Source of the DNA: Azoarcus sp. KH32C
Lineage (GTDB): Bacteria; Pseudomonadota; Gammaproteobacteria; Burkholderiales; Rhodocyclaceae
Assembly: GCF_000349945.1 (NCBI RefSeq)
Contig: NC_020516.1
Coordinates: 2,356,001 to 2,420,000, forward strand
Direction of reading: 5' to 3'
DNA: 64,000 bases
Part shown: piece by piece, positions 44,237 to 53,512 of the stretch
Layout of the letters: each line of letters opens with the position of its first letter
Position numbering within the stretch: position 1 is the stretch's first letter
The notes under the pieces: generated by a model
What the model was told of the DNA's origin: nothing
What the model saw: only the letters and a program-made list of their open reading frames with translations
Databases searched by the model: none
Translations under genes and position numbers: made by a program

Positions 44237-46342
44237 ATGCGGACATGGTTCGACAATCTCCCGATCCAGAAGAAGCTGTCGATTCTCAACGTGCTGACCG
44301 CGCTCATCGCGGGGATCGTGGCAGCCTTGCTGCTGGTCGTCATGATCTGGCGCGTCGAATACGACGGCGCGAAGCTCGAGACCGAGGTCAAGGCGGCCAT
44401 CATCGCCGAGAATGCGTTGCCGGCGCTGCAGTTCGGCGACCGGCGGACCGCGCGGGAAGTCCTGTTCGGCCTCAGCCGCGACAGGAACGTCGTCGCCGCA
44501 CGAATCGTCAGCGGCAAGGGCGAGGTGTTTGCCGAATACGAATCGGATGCGGCACGGGCGCCCCATCCCCGTTTCGGCCCCCGCGACATCGAGGTCGAAG
44601 TGCCGATGCTGGTCGGCACCGAGCGGGTCGCCACGTTGCGCATGACGTCCGACACCGCCCACGTCCTTGCGCAAATCGCCACCTACGTCGGCGCCGTGGG
44701 CTTTGCCACGATAGTGTCGCTGCTCGTCGGCAGCCTGATCGTTTTGCGCCTGCAGCGCGGGATCACCGATCCGCTGTCGCAGCTCACGAGCCTGATGAAG
44801 GACGTGTCTTTGGGCGGAGATCTCTCGCGACGCGCCTCGGTTCCGAGTCACGACGAACTGGGCGACCTCAGCGACAGCTTCAATCGCATGATCGAGCAGG
44901 TTGAACTGCGCAACCTCGCGCTCGGCAAGGAGTTGTCGGAGCGCATACAGGCCGAAAAGCGCCTCGAACACCTCGCGCACCATGACCAGGTCACAGGCTT
45001 GCCGAACCGGCACTTCTTCCGCCTGCGTACCGCCGACCTCCAGCGGGCCGGCGTGCTCCAGCAATCGACGACGGCCCTGTTCTTCATCGATCTCGACAAC
45101 TTCAAGTACATCAACGACACCTTCGGCCACGACCTCGGCGACCAGGTGCTCATCGCGGTCGCGGAGCGGTTGTCCGGCTCGGTTCGCGCCCACGACATGG
45201 TCGTGCGTTTCGGCGGCGACGAATTCGTCGTGTTGCTGGATCGTGTCGGCGATGAGTCCCACGCATCGAGGATCGCCAGCAAGCTGCTGCAAGCGGTGAC
45301 CGAGCCGATGGCGGTCGGCGGACAGGACTTCTTCGTGACCTGTTCGATCGGCGTTGCGCTGGCCCCTGTGCATAGCGAGACGTTCGAAGCGTTGCTGCAG
45401 AAGGCCGACGCGGCGATGTATGCCGCGAAGAGTTCCGGCAAGAACGCAGTGCGCGTCTGGGAGCCTGCAATCTCCTATCAGACGACAAGCCGTTTCGCGC
45501 TGGAGAGCGATTTGCGGCAGGCTTTGGCGCGGGGGGAGATCGAGCTTCACTACCAACCTATCGTCGAGCTTGCGACGCAGCACGTCGCCGGTGTCGAAGC
45601 CCTGATGCGCTGGCGCCACCCGACGCGTGGCTTTGTCCCGCCCACCGAGTTCATTCCGATCGCCGAAGACTCGGGCCTGATCATGGAACTCGGCGAATGG
45701 GCGATGCGCACGGGCTTTTCCCAGGTCGCAGCGTGGAATCAGCGGTTCGGACCGCTATTCGTCGCCGTAAATGTGTCCGGTCGCCAATTCCGCGATCCGG
45801 CCTTCCCGCGCGTCGCGGAAAGGATCGCCCATGCCAGCGGCCTGGCGCGCGAAATGAGCGAACTGGAGGTCACCGAAAGCATCATCATGGAACACTCGAG
45901 CGAAGCGGTGGGGATGCTTGAAGACCTCTCCACGCGCGGGTTTTCGCTCGCGATCGATGATTTCGGCACTGGCTACTCGTCGCTGTCCTACCTGAAGCGT
46001 TTCCCGCTCGACAAGCTCAAGATCGACCGAAGCTTCGTGAAGGACCTGCCGGACGACCGTGAAGATGCGGCGATCGCCGAAGCCATCGTCGGATTGGCCC
46101 GTACGCTTTCGATGCGCGTGGTCGCGGAAGGAATCGAAACGGCTGAACAGGCGCGCATGCTGACCGAGCTCGGTTGCCAGTACGGCCAAGGGTATTACTT
46201 CAGCAAGCCGTTGCCGGTCGAGCAACTGGAGCTGTTGCTTTCGGAAAACCGTTGTTTGGCGCTCGCCGACACCTCGATCGGCGCAACGCCAGGCGAGCCG
46301 TATGGCATCCCGCCGACGGAGCAGATGCAGGCCGGGGGCTGA
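44237..46342 (+). CDS. YfiN-like membrane GGDEF-EAL protein
   Basis: 701 residues. Helix at about 15-38, periplasmic domain of the YfiN/CHASE8 type at about 39-140 (IIAENALPALQFGDRRTARE), helix at about 150-172, HAMP, GGDEF domain with active RFGGDEFVVLL near residue 332, and EAL domain with VEALMRW near 455, DDFGTGYSSLSYLKRF and VVAEGIETAEQ. Both catalytic motifs look intact, so it could both make and degrade cyclic-di-GMP. YfiN itself lacks EAL; the fusion is a difference. ATG at 44237 has GGGAG upstream. The YfiR-like protein just upstream is the expected periplasmic inhibitor. Confidence 0.9.
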   Translation: MRTWFDNLPIQKKLSILNVLTALIAGIVAALLLVVMIWRVEYDGAKLETEVKAAIIAENALPALQFGDRRTAREVLFGLSRDRNVVAARIVSGKGEVFAEYESDAARAPHPRFGPRDIEVEVPMLVGTERVATLRMTSDTAHVLAQIATYVGAVGFATIVSLLVGSLIVLRLQRGITDPLSQLTSLMKDVSLGGDLSRRASVPSHDELGDLSDSFNRMIEQVELRNLALGKELSERIQAEKRLEHLAHHDQVTGLPNRHFFRLRTADLQRAGVLQQSTTALFFIDLDNFKYINDTFGHDLGDQVLIAVAERLSGSVRAHDMVVRFGGDEFVVLLDRVGDESHASRIASKLLQAVTEPMAVGGQDFFVTCSIGVALAPVHSETFEALLQKADAAMYAAKSSGKNAVRVWEPAISYQTTSRFALESDLRQALARGEIELHYQPIVELATQHVAGVEALMRWRHPTRGFVPPTEFIPIAEDSGLIMELGEWAMRTGFSQVAAWNQRFGPLFVAVNVSGRQFRDPAFPRVAERIAHASGLAREMSELEVTESIIMEHSSEAVGMLEDLSTRGFSLAIDDFGTGYSSLSYLKRFPLDKLKIDRSFVKDLPDDREDAAIAEAIVGLARTLSMRVVAEGIETAEQARMLTELGCQYGQGYYFSKPLPVEQLELLLSENRCLALADTSIGATPGEPYGIPPTEQMQAGG

Positions 46343-46406
46343 TTCAGGCACATATCGGGCATGGGGTAGTCAAAGCGGTTCGGTTGTCACCTCCGGGAGA
46401 CGGACA

Positions 46407-47564
46407 ATGGATGCTCGCATCACGAACTTGGGACGTCGCGGAGTGCTTGCACGCGCGGTCGTGCTTTGCCTGTCGGGGACATGGAATGGCTGGGCGGCCG
46501 CTCAGGAGACGATCCGCACCGAACTGGCCAGCGTGCGCGTGACGCCGGTGGCATCCGGCCTCGATATCCCTTGGTCCCTTGCGTTCCTGCCCGATGGGCG
46601 GATGCTGGTCAGCGAGCGTCCCGGCAGGCTGCGGATCGTCGCAGCGGACGGCGCACTCTCCGCACCGCTGCGCGACGTACCGCCCATGCAAGCGGCGGGG
46701 CAGGGCGGGCTGCTGGATGTGGTCCTCAGCCCGACCTTCGCCTCCGACCGCCTGGTCTACTTTTCCTTCTCGCAGCCGACCAAACGCGGTGCCCGCACGG
46801 CGGTCGCCAGGGCGACGCTCGATCTCGACGGGCTCGCGCTACGCGACGTGCGCGTGATCTTCACCCAGAACGAGGATCCGCCCGGACAGCATCACTGGGG
46901 CTCACGCCTGGTCTTCGCGCGCGACGGAAACTTGTTCGTCACGCTGGGCGAGCGCTTCTTCCTGCGCGACCGTGCCCAGGACCTCGGCAGCCACCTCGGA
47001 AAGGTCGTCCGCATTCGGCCCGACGGCAGCGTTCCGACCGATAATCCCTTCGTCAAACGCTCCGGCGCTGCGCCTGAAGTCTGGTCCTACGGCCATCGCA
47101 ACGTCCAGGGCGCGGCGCTGCATCCGCAGACTGGAGAGCTGTGGACCCACGAGCATGGGCCGCAAGGTGGGGACGAAGTGAATATCGACAAAGCCGGGCG
47201 CAACTACGGCTGGCCGGTCATCACCTACGGCCGCGAATACGTCACCGGTGCGCGCATCGGCGAAGGCACCGAGCGGGCCGACGTCGAGCCGCCCGTACAC
47301 TACTGGGTGCCGTCGATCGCCCCGTCCGGCATGACCTTCTATACCGGGAATGCCTTCCCGAAATGGAAGGGGAACCTCTTCGTCGGAGCCCTGAAGGCGC
47401 AGACGCTCGTGCGCCTGGAACTGGAGGGCAACCGGGTCGTTCATGAAGAGCGCTTGCTGGGAGAGTTGAACAGCAGGATTCGCGACGTCAGACAGGGACC
47501 GGACGGGAAACTCTACTTGCTGGACGAGACCCATGGACGCATCCTGCGTCTCGATCCCGTCTGA
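46407..47564 (+). CDS. PQQ-dependent aldose/sugar dehydrogenase-like protein
   Basis: 385 residues with a signal peptide (ARAVVLCLSGTWNGWAAA) and the six-bladed propeller of the soluble glucose dehydrogenase/YliI family: VASGLDIPWSLAFLPDGRML, GQGGLLDVVLSPTFASDRL, EDPPGQHHWGSRLVFARDG, HRNVQGAALHPQTGELW, HEHGPQGGDEVNIDKAGRNY, GWPVITYGREY. Family members oxidise sugars in the periplasm with PQQ as cofactor. ATG at 46407 has GGGAG upstream. It follows the GGDEF-EAL gene by 64 bases on the same strand; any functional link is unclear. Confidence 0.9.
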   Translation: MDARITNLGRRGVLARAVVLCLSGTWNGWAAAQETIRTELASVRVTPVASGLDIPWSLAFLPDGRMLVSERPGRLRIVAADGALSAPLRDVPPMQAAGQGGLLDVVLSPTFASDRLVYFSFSQPTKRGARTAVARATLDLDGLALRDVRVIFTQNEDPPGQHHWGSRLVFARDGNLFVTLGERFFLRDRAQDLGSHLGKVVRIRPDGSVPTDNPFVKRSGAAPEVWSYGHRNVQGAALHPQTGELWTHEHGPQGGDEVNIDKAGRNYGWPVITYGREYVTGARIGEGTERADVEPPVHYWVPSIAPSGMTFYTGNAFPKWKGNLFVGALKAQTLVRLELEGNRVVHEERLLGELNSRIRDVRQGPDGKLYLLDETHGRILRLDPV

Positions 47565-47596
47565 GCGCCTGCAATAACAGGTTACGGAAAAGGACT

Positions 47597-48025
47597 TCAG
47601 CCTGCCGCCAGCTTACCGATAAACGCAGGTGGAGCGGCCGTGATCTTTCGCTGGCCGTAATCGAAAAACACGATGCCGAACTTGCCCCGTGCCACCTCAC
47701 GTTCGCTCGATTTCTCGCGCACGCGGTAGACGAGGTCGCAGCCGTATTTGTTGAAGTCGGAAGCTGTCATGTCGAAGACCAGGATTTCGCCTTCGAAGGC
47801 TTCGGAGAGGTATTGGATCGCGGCGTCCGCCACGACCGTGCCAACGCCTTCGACATCGGTCTGAGTGTAACCGAGCGCCTTGAAGAAGCGCTGACGGGCT
47901 TCGGAGACGAGCGTCAGCATCTGGAGATTGTCGAGATGTCCGGCCTCGTTGATATGGCTCGAATGGATTGGCAACTCGGTGGAAGACAGAAAATGCTCAG
48001 GAAGATCGATGCGGATGCGGGCCAT
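47597..48025 (-). CDS. Acyl-CoA thioesterase-like hotdog protein
   Basis: 142 residues of the 4HBT hotdog fold: HSSHINEAGHLDNLQMLTLVSEARQRFF, GVGTVVADAAIQYLSEAFEGE, YGCDLVYRVREKSSEREVARGKFGIVFFDY. The position normally held by the catalytic Asp of YbgC types is an Asn/Asp context (HLDN). The start at 48025 (MARIRIDLPEHF) was chosen as typical; ATG at 48046 is possible. Such enzymes hydrolyse acyl-CoAs; the substrate is unknown. It is divergent from the DUF1631 gene. Confidence 0.75.
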   Translation of the reverse strand: MARIRIDLPEHFLSSTELPIHSSHINEAGHLDNLQMLTLVSEARQRFFKALGYTQTDVEGVGTVVADAAIQYLSEAFEGEILVFDMTASDFNKYGCDLVYRVREKSSEREVARGKFGIVFFDYGQRKITAAPPAFIGKLAAG

Positions 48026-48171
48026 GGCGGAAGAACCGGTTCTCATAATGATCGTGGCTCGTACATCATAACGTCGTCGATCCGATCCATGACCTTTCGT
48101 GCCCGGCGGAATGCCGGTCGTCGGCTGGCCTTGACGGAATTTGACTGTGGCGACACCCGAAATGGTGCTTT

Positions 48172-50388
48172 GTGTCACACTGCATAGACGCAGGAATCGA
48201 CGGGAATGCCGCTACGGGTAAAACTACGAAGCAGCTCGCAACCGATGCGGGGCACTACGTGACAATCGAACAGACATCGCGAAATCCGGACCCGTCCGAG
48301 CCGTTCCGCCCGCACAAGGGGGTGCTGCTCGAATGCCGCGATTTTGTCAGCCAGCGCGTACGCGAGGCCTTGGCGCGCGCGGTCGGTGAAGTTGATGCCG
48401 AACTGCAGGGACGACGTGGCGACGCCACCTCGGGCGACGAGTCGCAACGCCTGATCGAATTGCAGGTTCTCATCCGCCGCGTCGGAGCTGACCTCGATCG
48501 GGCCTTCAGTACCGGCTTCGACAAGCAATTCCAGGAGCGCGCCGGCGCAGCCAGTCCGGCGGGCGATTTCTATCAGAAAAACAACGGTTTTTTCCCCGAA
48601 CTCAGCCTTGTCGAAGAATCGGTCATCGACGAATCGCTGATGGTCCGAAACCTCTCTGCGCGCCTGGAGCGCAATTGCGAGGCCGAAAGCCATGACCTGC
48701 AGACCCGCGTTGCATTCATGTTGGGCGAGAACGACATCGACAACACGAACAACCCGATCGGGCCCATGGCGATTTGTGAGACGCTCAAGAGCATCTGCTG
48801 GTCCCAGGACGCAGCAGGGGAACTGCGCGCCGCAGTGCTCGAAATGCTCGTCTCAAGGCTCACCAGCGACATATCTACCGTTTACCACGATGTCAATGCC
48901 CTGCTCGTTTCCCGTAAAGTGATGCCGAACGTACGTGCCCGCGCCAAGCGCGGAAAGGCTGTCCAGCGGATCGCCGCGCGCCGCAACGGCGCCCCCGGCC
49001 AGGAGGACGATGCCGCCGACATCGTCAAGCAGCTGTTTTCGGCCCGAGCGGCCGCCGAGTTGCCGGACTGGAAGCGCCGCACCGGAGCGGCCGACCTCAT
49101 GCAATTGCTCAGCGGCCTGCAGCGAGGCCAGTCCGACGTCGGGCTGGGCGGACAGGAGTTCTCGATCGAACCCGAGGCCGCCGCGTCCGGCAATGTGATC
49201 ACGCGCCTCGTCGAGGCGGGGCTCGGCAAACACGTCGGAACGCTCGACGGTATTATCATCGACGTCGTCGCGACGCTGTTCGACTACATCTTCGACGATT
49301 CGCGCATCCCCGACGCGATGAAGGGGCTGATCGGGCGGCTGCAGATCCCGGTGCTGAAGCTCGCGATGATGGATCATGGCTTCTTTGCCAACCGTGGCCA
49401 TCCGGCGCGGCGCCTGATCAACGCGCTGGCACAGGCCGGGGTGACCTGGGATGGCCCCCTCGAAGCCGACAGTACGCTGTACCGCACCGCAGAAGCGATC
49501 GTGGTGCGCATCCAGAACGAGTTTTCCGAGGATGCCGAAGTCTTCGCGAGTTGCCTGCAGCAGTTCGAAACCTATCTCGTCGACCAGGAGCGCAATGCCG
49601 ACGCGCGGGCCGCGACGCTGACCGACCGCCTCAAGGAGCGCGAACGTCAGGAACTCGCCCGGCAGGTTGCCCGTGACAGCGTTGCCGGATTGCTTGCGAA
49701 CGAAGCGATTCCGCAGGTCGTTCGCAGCTTCATCGAAGGTACGTGGATTAAGGTACTTGCCGCGGCCTCGCTCGAAACCGCAGGAGGCAGCGAGCCCGCG
49801 AAGGAAGGCGAGCGTTGGCGCGAAGCGATGGCGACAGTCGACGAGCTCGTCTGGAGTGTCTTGCCGATGCAGGGCGCGGAGTCGCGTCAATTGCTGGTTA
49901 AGCGCCTGCCCGGCATTCTGCAGAACGTGAAGGCCGGCATGCGGCGCGTCTCGATGGACGAGGCCGCCCAAAAAGCCTTCTTTGCAGAGCTTGTGCAATG
50001 TCACGCCGCGGCGATGAAAGCTGCTCCGGCGGCGCCAGCGGCAACGACAGGCGCACCGGCGGCGGCGCCGAGGCCGGCCGGACGCGCGTCGACCTTCCGT
50101 CCGCCCGACGAGGAGCCGACGCCCGAGTTGCTCGAACTGGATCTTCTGAGCCGTGGCAGTTGGGTCGAGCTGAAGGACGAATCGGGCGACATCCGACGCA
50201 TGCGCCTGACGTGGATCAGCCCGGCCCGAACGATGTACCTCTTCGCCAATCGCCAGGGCGTACGGGCGCTGGCATTGACGCGCGACGAACTGAAGCGGCG
50301 CTTCGCTAACGGCGAGGCGCGCACAGCCGATCAGGAACCGCTGCTGGACCGTGTCGTCGATGATGTGCTCGACGAGCTGCGGGGTTGA
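48172..50388 (+). CDS. DUF1631 family protein
   Basis: 738 residues, largely helical and acidic, without membrane segments. It matches the proteobacterial DUF1631 family by its N-terminal ECRDFVSQRVREALARAV, central ELSLVEESVIDESLMVRNLSARLE and GPMAICETLKSIC, and C-terminal module SRGSWVELKDESGDIRRMRLTWISPARTMYLF, which resembles a small PilZ-like beta unit (inference). The start is uncertain: GTG 48172 is used here; GTG 48259 is also plausible. The function is unknown. It is followed 22 bases later by an HDOD gene. Confidence 0.75.
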   Translation: MSHCIDAGIDGNAATGKTTKQLATDAGHYVTIEQTSRNPDPSEPFRPHKGVLLECRDFVSQRVREALARAVGEVDAELQGRRGDATSGDESQRLIELQVLIRRVGADLDRAFSTGFDKQFQERAGAASPAGDFYQKNNGFFPELSLVEESVIDESLMVRNLSARLERNCEAESHDLQTRVAFMLGENDIDNTNNPIGPMAICETLKSICWSQDAAGELRAAVLEMLVSRLTSDISTVYHDVNALLVSRKVMPNVRARAKRGKAVQRIAARRNGAPGQEDDAADIVKQLFSARAAAELPDWKRRTGAADLMQLLSGLQRGQSDVGLGGQEFSIEPEAAASGNVITRLVEAGLGKHVGTLDGIIIDVVATLFDYIFDDSRIPDAMKGLIGRLQIPVLKLAMMDHGFFANRGHPARRLINALAQAGVTWDGPLEADSTLYRTAEAIVVRIQNEFSEDAEVFASCLQQFETYLVDQERNADARAATLTDRLKERERQELARQVARDSVAGLLANEAIPQVVRSFIEGTWIKVLAAASLETAGGSEPAKEGERWREAMATVDELVWSVLPMQGAESRQLLVKRLPGILQNVKAGMRRVSMDEAAQKAFFAELVQCHAAAMKAAPAAPAATTGAPAAAPRPAGRASTFRPPDEEPTPELLELDLLSRGSWVELKDESGDIRRMRLTWISPARTMYLFANRQGVRALALTRDELKRRFANGEARTADQEPLLDRVVDDVLDELRG

Positions 50389-50410
50389 ACCGGACTTCAA
50401 GGAACGAAGC

Positions 50411-51346
50411 ATGAGCAACACTGCAAGCCCGCGCGATCGTGGGCAGGTCGTCGGCAACATCCGTGATTTCCTGCTGGCGGCGGACGAACTACCAAGTCCC
50501 CGGGGAGCCGCGCTGCAGCTCATCGAGCTGGCGCGCGACCCCAATGTCAGCATCGACGCGGTGGTGCGGGTTATTCGCTCCGACCCGGCGCTATCGGGCT
50601 TTGTCCTGCGTGCCGCGTCGGCGGCCCGGTTCGGACGAACCGAGCGTCCGCTCGATCTCCATCAGTCCGTGGTCCGGCTGGGCATGAATATCGTCCGCGC
50701 CCATGCCGTTGCGCTGTCGCTTGTGGCGAACCGGCCGAAAGTCGCTTCCGGGCGATTCAACTACAATGCGTTCTGGACTTCGTCGCTGCTCAACGCCTCT
50801 GTCATGGAGGCACTGGCGCGCCATCGAGGTGACCTCCCCGCATCGGAAGCGTTTACGCTCGGCCTGCTCAGTGATATCGGCATGCTGGCGTTCGCCACCG
50901 CGTCTCCCGCAAATTATGACTTGGCACTCGACCGTGCGGCGCAGTTCGACGGACCTGCGGAGGAGGTCGAGCAGCAGACTTTCGGCTTCGACCGGCACGA
51001 GCTTTCTGCCGTGCTGCTCGTGGACTGGGGTATCCCGACGGCCTTGGCCGACGTCGTCTATTGGCAGCGGGACCCGGAAGGAGGCGGCTTCGAGCCCGAC
51101 TCGCGCTCCTACCGCCTTGCCTGCGCGCTGCAGCTTGCAAGCCGGTTGGCGGAGGTGTGCCTGAGCGGCAGTGCGGACGTCGAAAGCGTGGCGACGGTGT
51201 ATCTGCGTGCGGCCATACTCGACCTTTCGCCGGAAGAGACGCGTTCACTCGCGAACGACGCGCTGGCGGAACTTCCGGTGTGGATCGGATTGGTCGGGCT
51301 TCCCAAGCCGCAGATTGCCGCCCTGCCTTCGGACTGGGTTGCCTGA
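50411..51346 (+). CDS. HDOD-domain protein
   Basis: 311 residues with an HDOD domain at about 20-220 (LPSPRGAALQLIELARDPNVSI, VVRVIRSDPALSGFVLRAAS, SVVRLGMNIVRAHAVALSL, AFTLGLLSDIGMLAFA). HDOD domains are catalytically dead relatives of HD phosphohydrolases used in signalling proteins. ATG at 50411 has AAGGAA upstream. Its position right after the DUF1631 gene suggests shared regulation. Confidence 0.85.
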   Translation: MSNTASPRDRGQVVGNIRDFLLAADELPSPRGAALQLIELARDPNVSIDAVVRVIRSDPALSGFVLRAASAARFGRTERPLDLHQSVVRLGMNIVRAHAVALSLVANRPKVASGRFNYNAFWTSSLLNASVMEALARHRGDLPASEAFTLGLLSDIGMLAFATASPANYDLALDRAAQFDGPAEEVEQQTFGFDRHELSAVLLVDWGIPTALADVVYWQRDPEGGGFEPDSRSYRLACALQLASRLAEVCLSGSADVESVATVYLRAAILDLSPEETRSLANDALAELPVWIGLVGLPKPQIAALPSDWVA

Positions 51347-51366
51347 CGCGGCTTCGATCAGTCAGG

Positions 51367-51879
51367 TCACAGGACCTGGAGCAGGTCGTTCCTCAGTTCT
51401 TCGGCGCGCCGTCTTCCCGAGCGGCTGTCGACGATCATGCGGTACCAGCTTGGAAAATGGGCGCGCAGCTCTTCGTGGGTTGCCGCCGAATTGATCTGGC
51501 TCATCAGCGAGATGGGACCGTAAAGGCTGCAGAACGACTTCAGTGTATTGATCATGAAGTTGCGGGCCTTGTCCAGATCGCGCGGATCGGGAGTCTGCGG
51601 AAGTTCGCGGAATGCCGTGATGGACGGCATGGGGCCGTCGGGGACCGTCTGATCGGCGCCATTTTCGCGCCGGATCCCCTTCACCTCGATCAGCGCAAGT
51701 TCCTCGAGCGTGCCCAGCGTGTGGGTCAGGTCGTCGGCCGAGACGAGGTCGCGCAACTCGTCGACCGTGCGTCGGCCATCGATCAGGATCAGGACGCGCC
51801 GCATTCGCGGCGAGAGTTCCCCGCTGCGGTTTGTCATCTCCGCCAACCCCATCGGGGTCTTGGTGAAAACCACGCCCAT
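51367..51879 (-). CDS. Conserved hypothetical protein
   Basis: 170 residues, soluble. The N-terminal third (LSPRMRRVLILIDGRRTVDELRDL, TLGTLEELALIEVKG) has the form of a small winged-helix domain; the C-terminal part (DKARNFMINTLKSFCSLYGPISLM, FPSWYRMIVDSRSGRRRAEELR) is helical. I do not recognise a named family. Possible roles include DNA or protein binding in a signalling context, as its neighbours are HDOD and GGDEF proteins. It converges on the HDOD gene. Confidence 0.7.
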   Translation of the reverse strand: MGVVFTKTPMGLAEMTNRSGELSPRMRRVLILIDGRRTVDELRDLVSADDLTHTLGTLEELALIEVKGIRRENGADQTVPDGPMPSITAFRELPQTPDPRDLDKARNFMINTLKSFCSLYGPISLMSQINSAATHEELRAHFPSWYRMIVDSRSGRRRAEELRNDLLQVL

Positions 51880-51989
51880 CGAATGTCTCCTTTGTTATGA
51901 CGCGACGTCCATCGAGGGACGTCGGCCGGCGATTCTTACACGTTTGTCGTGCGCCGTGGGAGAGGTGTTGCAGGCGGGGTATCGAACGC

Positions 51990-52090
51990 GAAGTTGAATT
52001 ATGACTTTTAAATGTTCTGAGAAATGATAAACTGAAAAATTATTGGACCTTCCATATTCAACTTTCGACAAAATGTCGATGGATTAAAGG
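51990..52090. other. AT-rich promoter-like region with a TCGACA palindrome
   Basis: The 321-base gap 51880-52200 separates the divergent hypothetical and GGDEF genes. About 51995-52090 is conspicuously AT-rich against the GC-rich surroundings. It contains runs that could serve as -10 boxes (GATAAA near 52027) and a perfect inverted repeat TCGACA-AAA-TGTCGA (52065-52079). An AGGAGAGG ribosome-site-like stretch at about 52088 has no matching start, so part of the gap may be untranslated leader. Confidence 0.4.
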
Positions 52091-52200
52091 AGAGGGTTGG
52101 TGCGAATGGTCTTGCCTGTTCGATCGACTGCCTCTGCCGCGATTTCCTCGTCTTCGTTCGGAGGGACGCCGGTCCGTCCGGTCGGCGCGGAATTCGCGGG

Positions 52201-53496
52201 ATGAGTCGTATCGAATATGTCGCTGCACGACTGCGTGCAGGCCTGGGGGGAGCCGGGCGCCGGGTTGCTGAGCTGCGCTCGGTGGTCGTTCTGGCCCTCG
52301 TGATCATCCTGACGCTCGGCGCACATTTCTACATCTACGCGTATCCGTCCCTGGTACGCATGCTCGTCGAGGAGTCCGAACTCGACGCGCTGCGAGCCGC
52401 CAAGGTGCTGCAGCATCTGGTGCTGGGCGAAGGTGCCCAGTGGGTGCCGCTGGACGAGCGACGCAGCAATTCAATCGAAAGGGTACGGCAGGCGCTCGGC
52501 GTGCTCACGTTCAAGATATTCGATCGCGACGGTGTGCTCGTGTACTCGAGCAACGGGCGAGGCTTGGGCACGAAGAACACGGGTGAGCACTTTCGGGAGG
52601 TCGTCGCCAAGGGCTCGACCTTTTCGCATATCGTCGATCACGAAGAGTTGACCGTGGACGGCGATCGCGAAGCGCGCGATGTCGTCGAAACCTACGTGCC
52701 GGTGATGGTGGGGGAACGCTTCACCGGTGCTTTCGAGGTCTATTACGACATCACCGAGCGGCGTGTCGAGTTCGACCGGCGTGTCGGGAAGATCAACTTC
52801 GGTGTTGCGTCGCTGCTGGTCGGACTCCTCTCTATCTTCTCAGTCACTGTCTTCCGCTCCTATCGTTCGGCGCTGGTCGCGGAGCGCGACCATACGCGTC
52901 GGCTTAGAGAGGAAATCGACCAGCGGCTACTCGTCGAGGAAGAACTGCGGGCCAGCCACGGTCACTACCGTTATCTGGCCCATCACGATACCCTCACCGG
53001 CATCGCGAACCGCACGCTGTTCCTCGACCGGTTCCAGCATGCGCTGGCAAACGCACGGCGGCACCGCACGCGGATTGCGCTACTCTTCATTGACCTAGAC
53101 CGATTTAAAGTGGTCAACGATACCTACGGGCATGAGGCCGGGGACAGGATGCTCAAACGAATGGCCGACATCCTTCTGGAAACGGTTCGCGAGAGCGATA
53201 CCGCCGCGCGCATCGCCGGCGATGAGTTTGCCGTGCTGGTCGAGCATGCCGATGAGCGGACGGTCGAGGCCTTGCTGCTTCGTCTGTCGGGAGAATTCAA
53301 GAAGGCGAGGGCGATGGGTGACCCGTCGTTACCCTTATCCGCGAGTATTGGCGTCAGCCTGTTCCCCGAGCATGGTGACGACATGGAGACCTTGCTGCAC
53401 CGGGCCGATCTCGCGATGTACCGCGCGAAGTCCGAGTCCCGGGGCTCGTGGCGCTACTTCAGTCACGACCCGGATCCGCTGCCCGAACCGGCCTGA
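52201..53496 (+). CDS. Membrane-bound diguanylate cyclase (GGDEF)
   Basis: 431 residues. Helix at about 26-48, periplasmic sensor region at about 50-195 (LTFKIFDRDGVLVYSSNGRG, ETYVPVMVGERFTGAFEVYYD, a Cache/PAS-like fold), helix at about 200-220, coiled coil, and GGDEF domain at about 260-425 with active-site loop RIAGDEFAVLV near 340. The first Gly is replaced by Ala (AGDEF), a variant often still active. The family makes cyclic-di-GMP. ATG at 52201; no strong ribosome binding site immediately upstream. Confidence 0.85.
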   Translation: MSRIEYVAARLRAGLGGAGRRVAELRSVVVLALVIILTLGAHFYIYAYPSLVRMLVEESELDALRAAKVLQHLVLGEGAQWVPLDERRSNSIERVRQALGVLTFKIFDRDGVLVYSSNGRGLGTKNTGEHFREVVAKGSTFSHIVDHEELTVDGDREARDVVETYVPVMVGERFTGAFEVYYDITERRVEFDRRVGKINFGVASLLVGLLSIFSVTVFRSYRSALVAERDHTRRLREEIDQRLLVEEELRASHGHYRYLAHHDTLTGIANRTLFLDRFQHALANARRHRTRIALLFIDLDRFKVVNDTYGHEAGDRMLKRMADILLETVRESDTAARIAGDEFAVLVEHADERTVEALLLRLSGEFKKARAMGDPSLPLSASIGVSLFPEHGDDMETLLHRADLAMYRAKSESRGSWRYFSHDPDPLPEPA

Positions 53497-53512
53497 GGGC
53501 GGTTCTCGTCCG

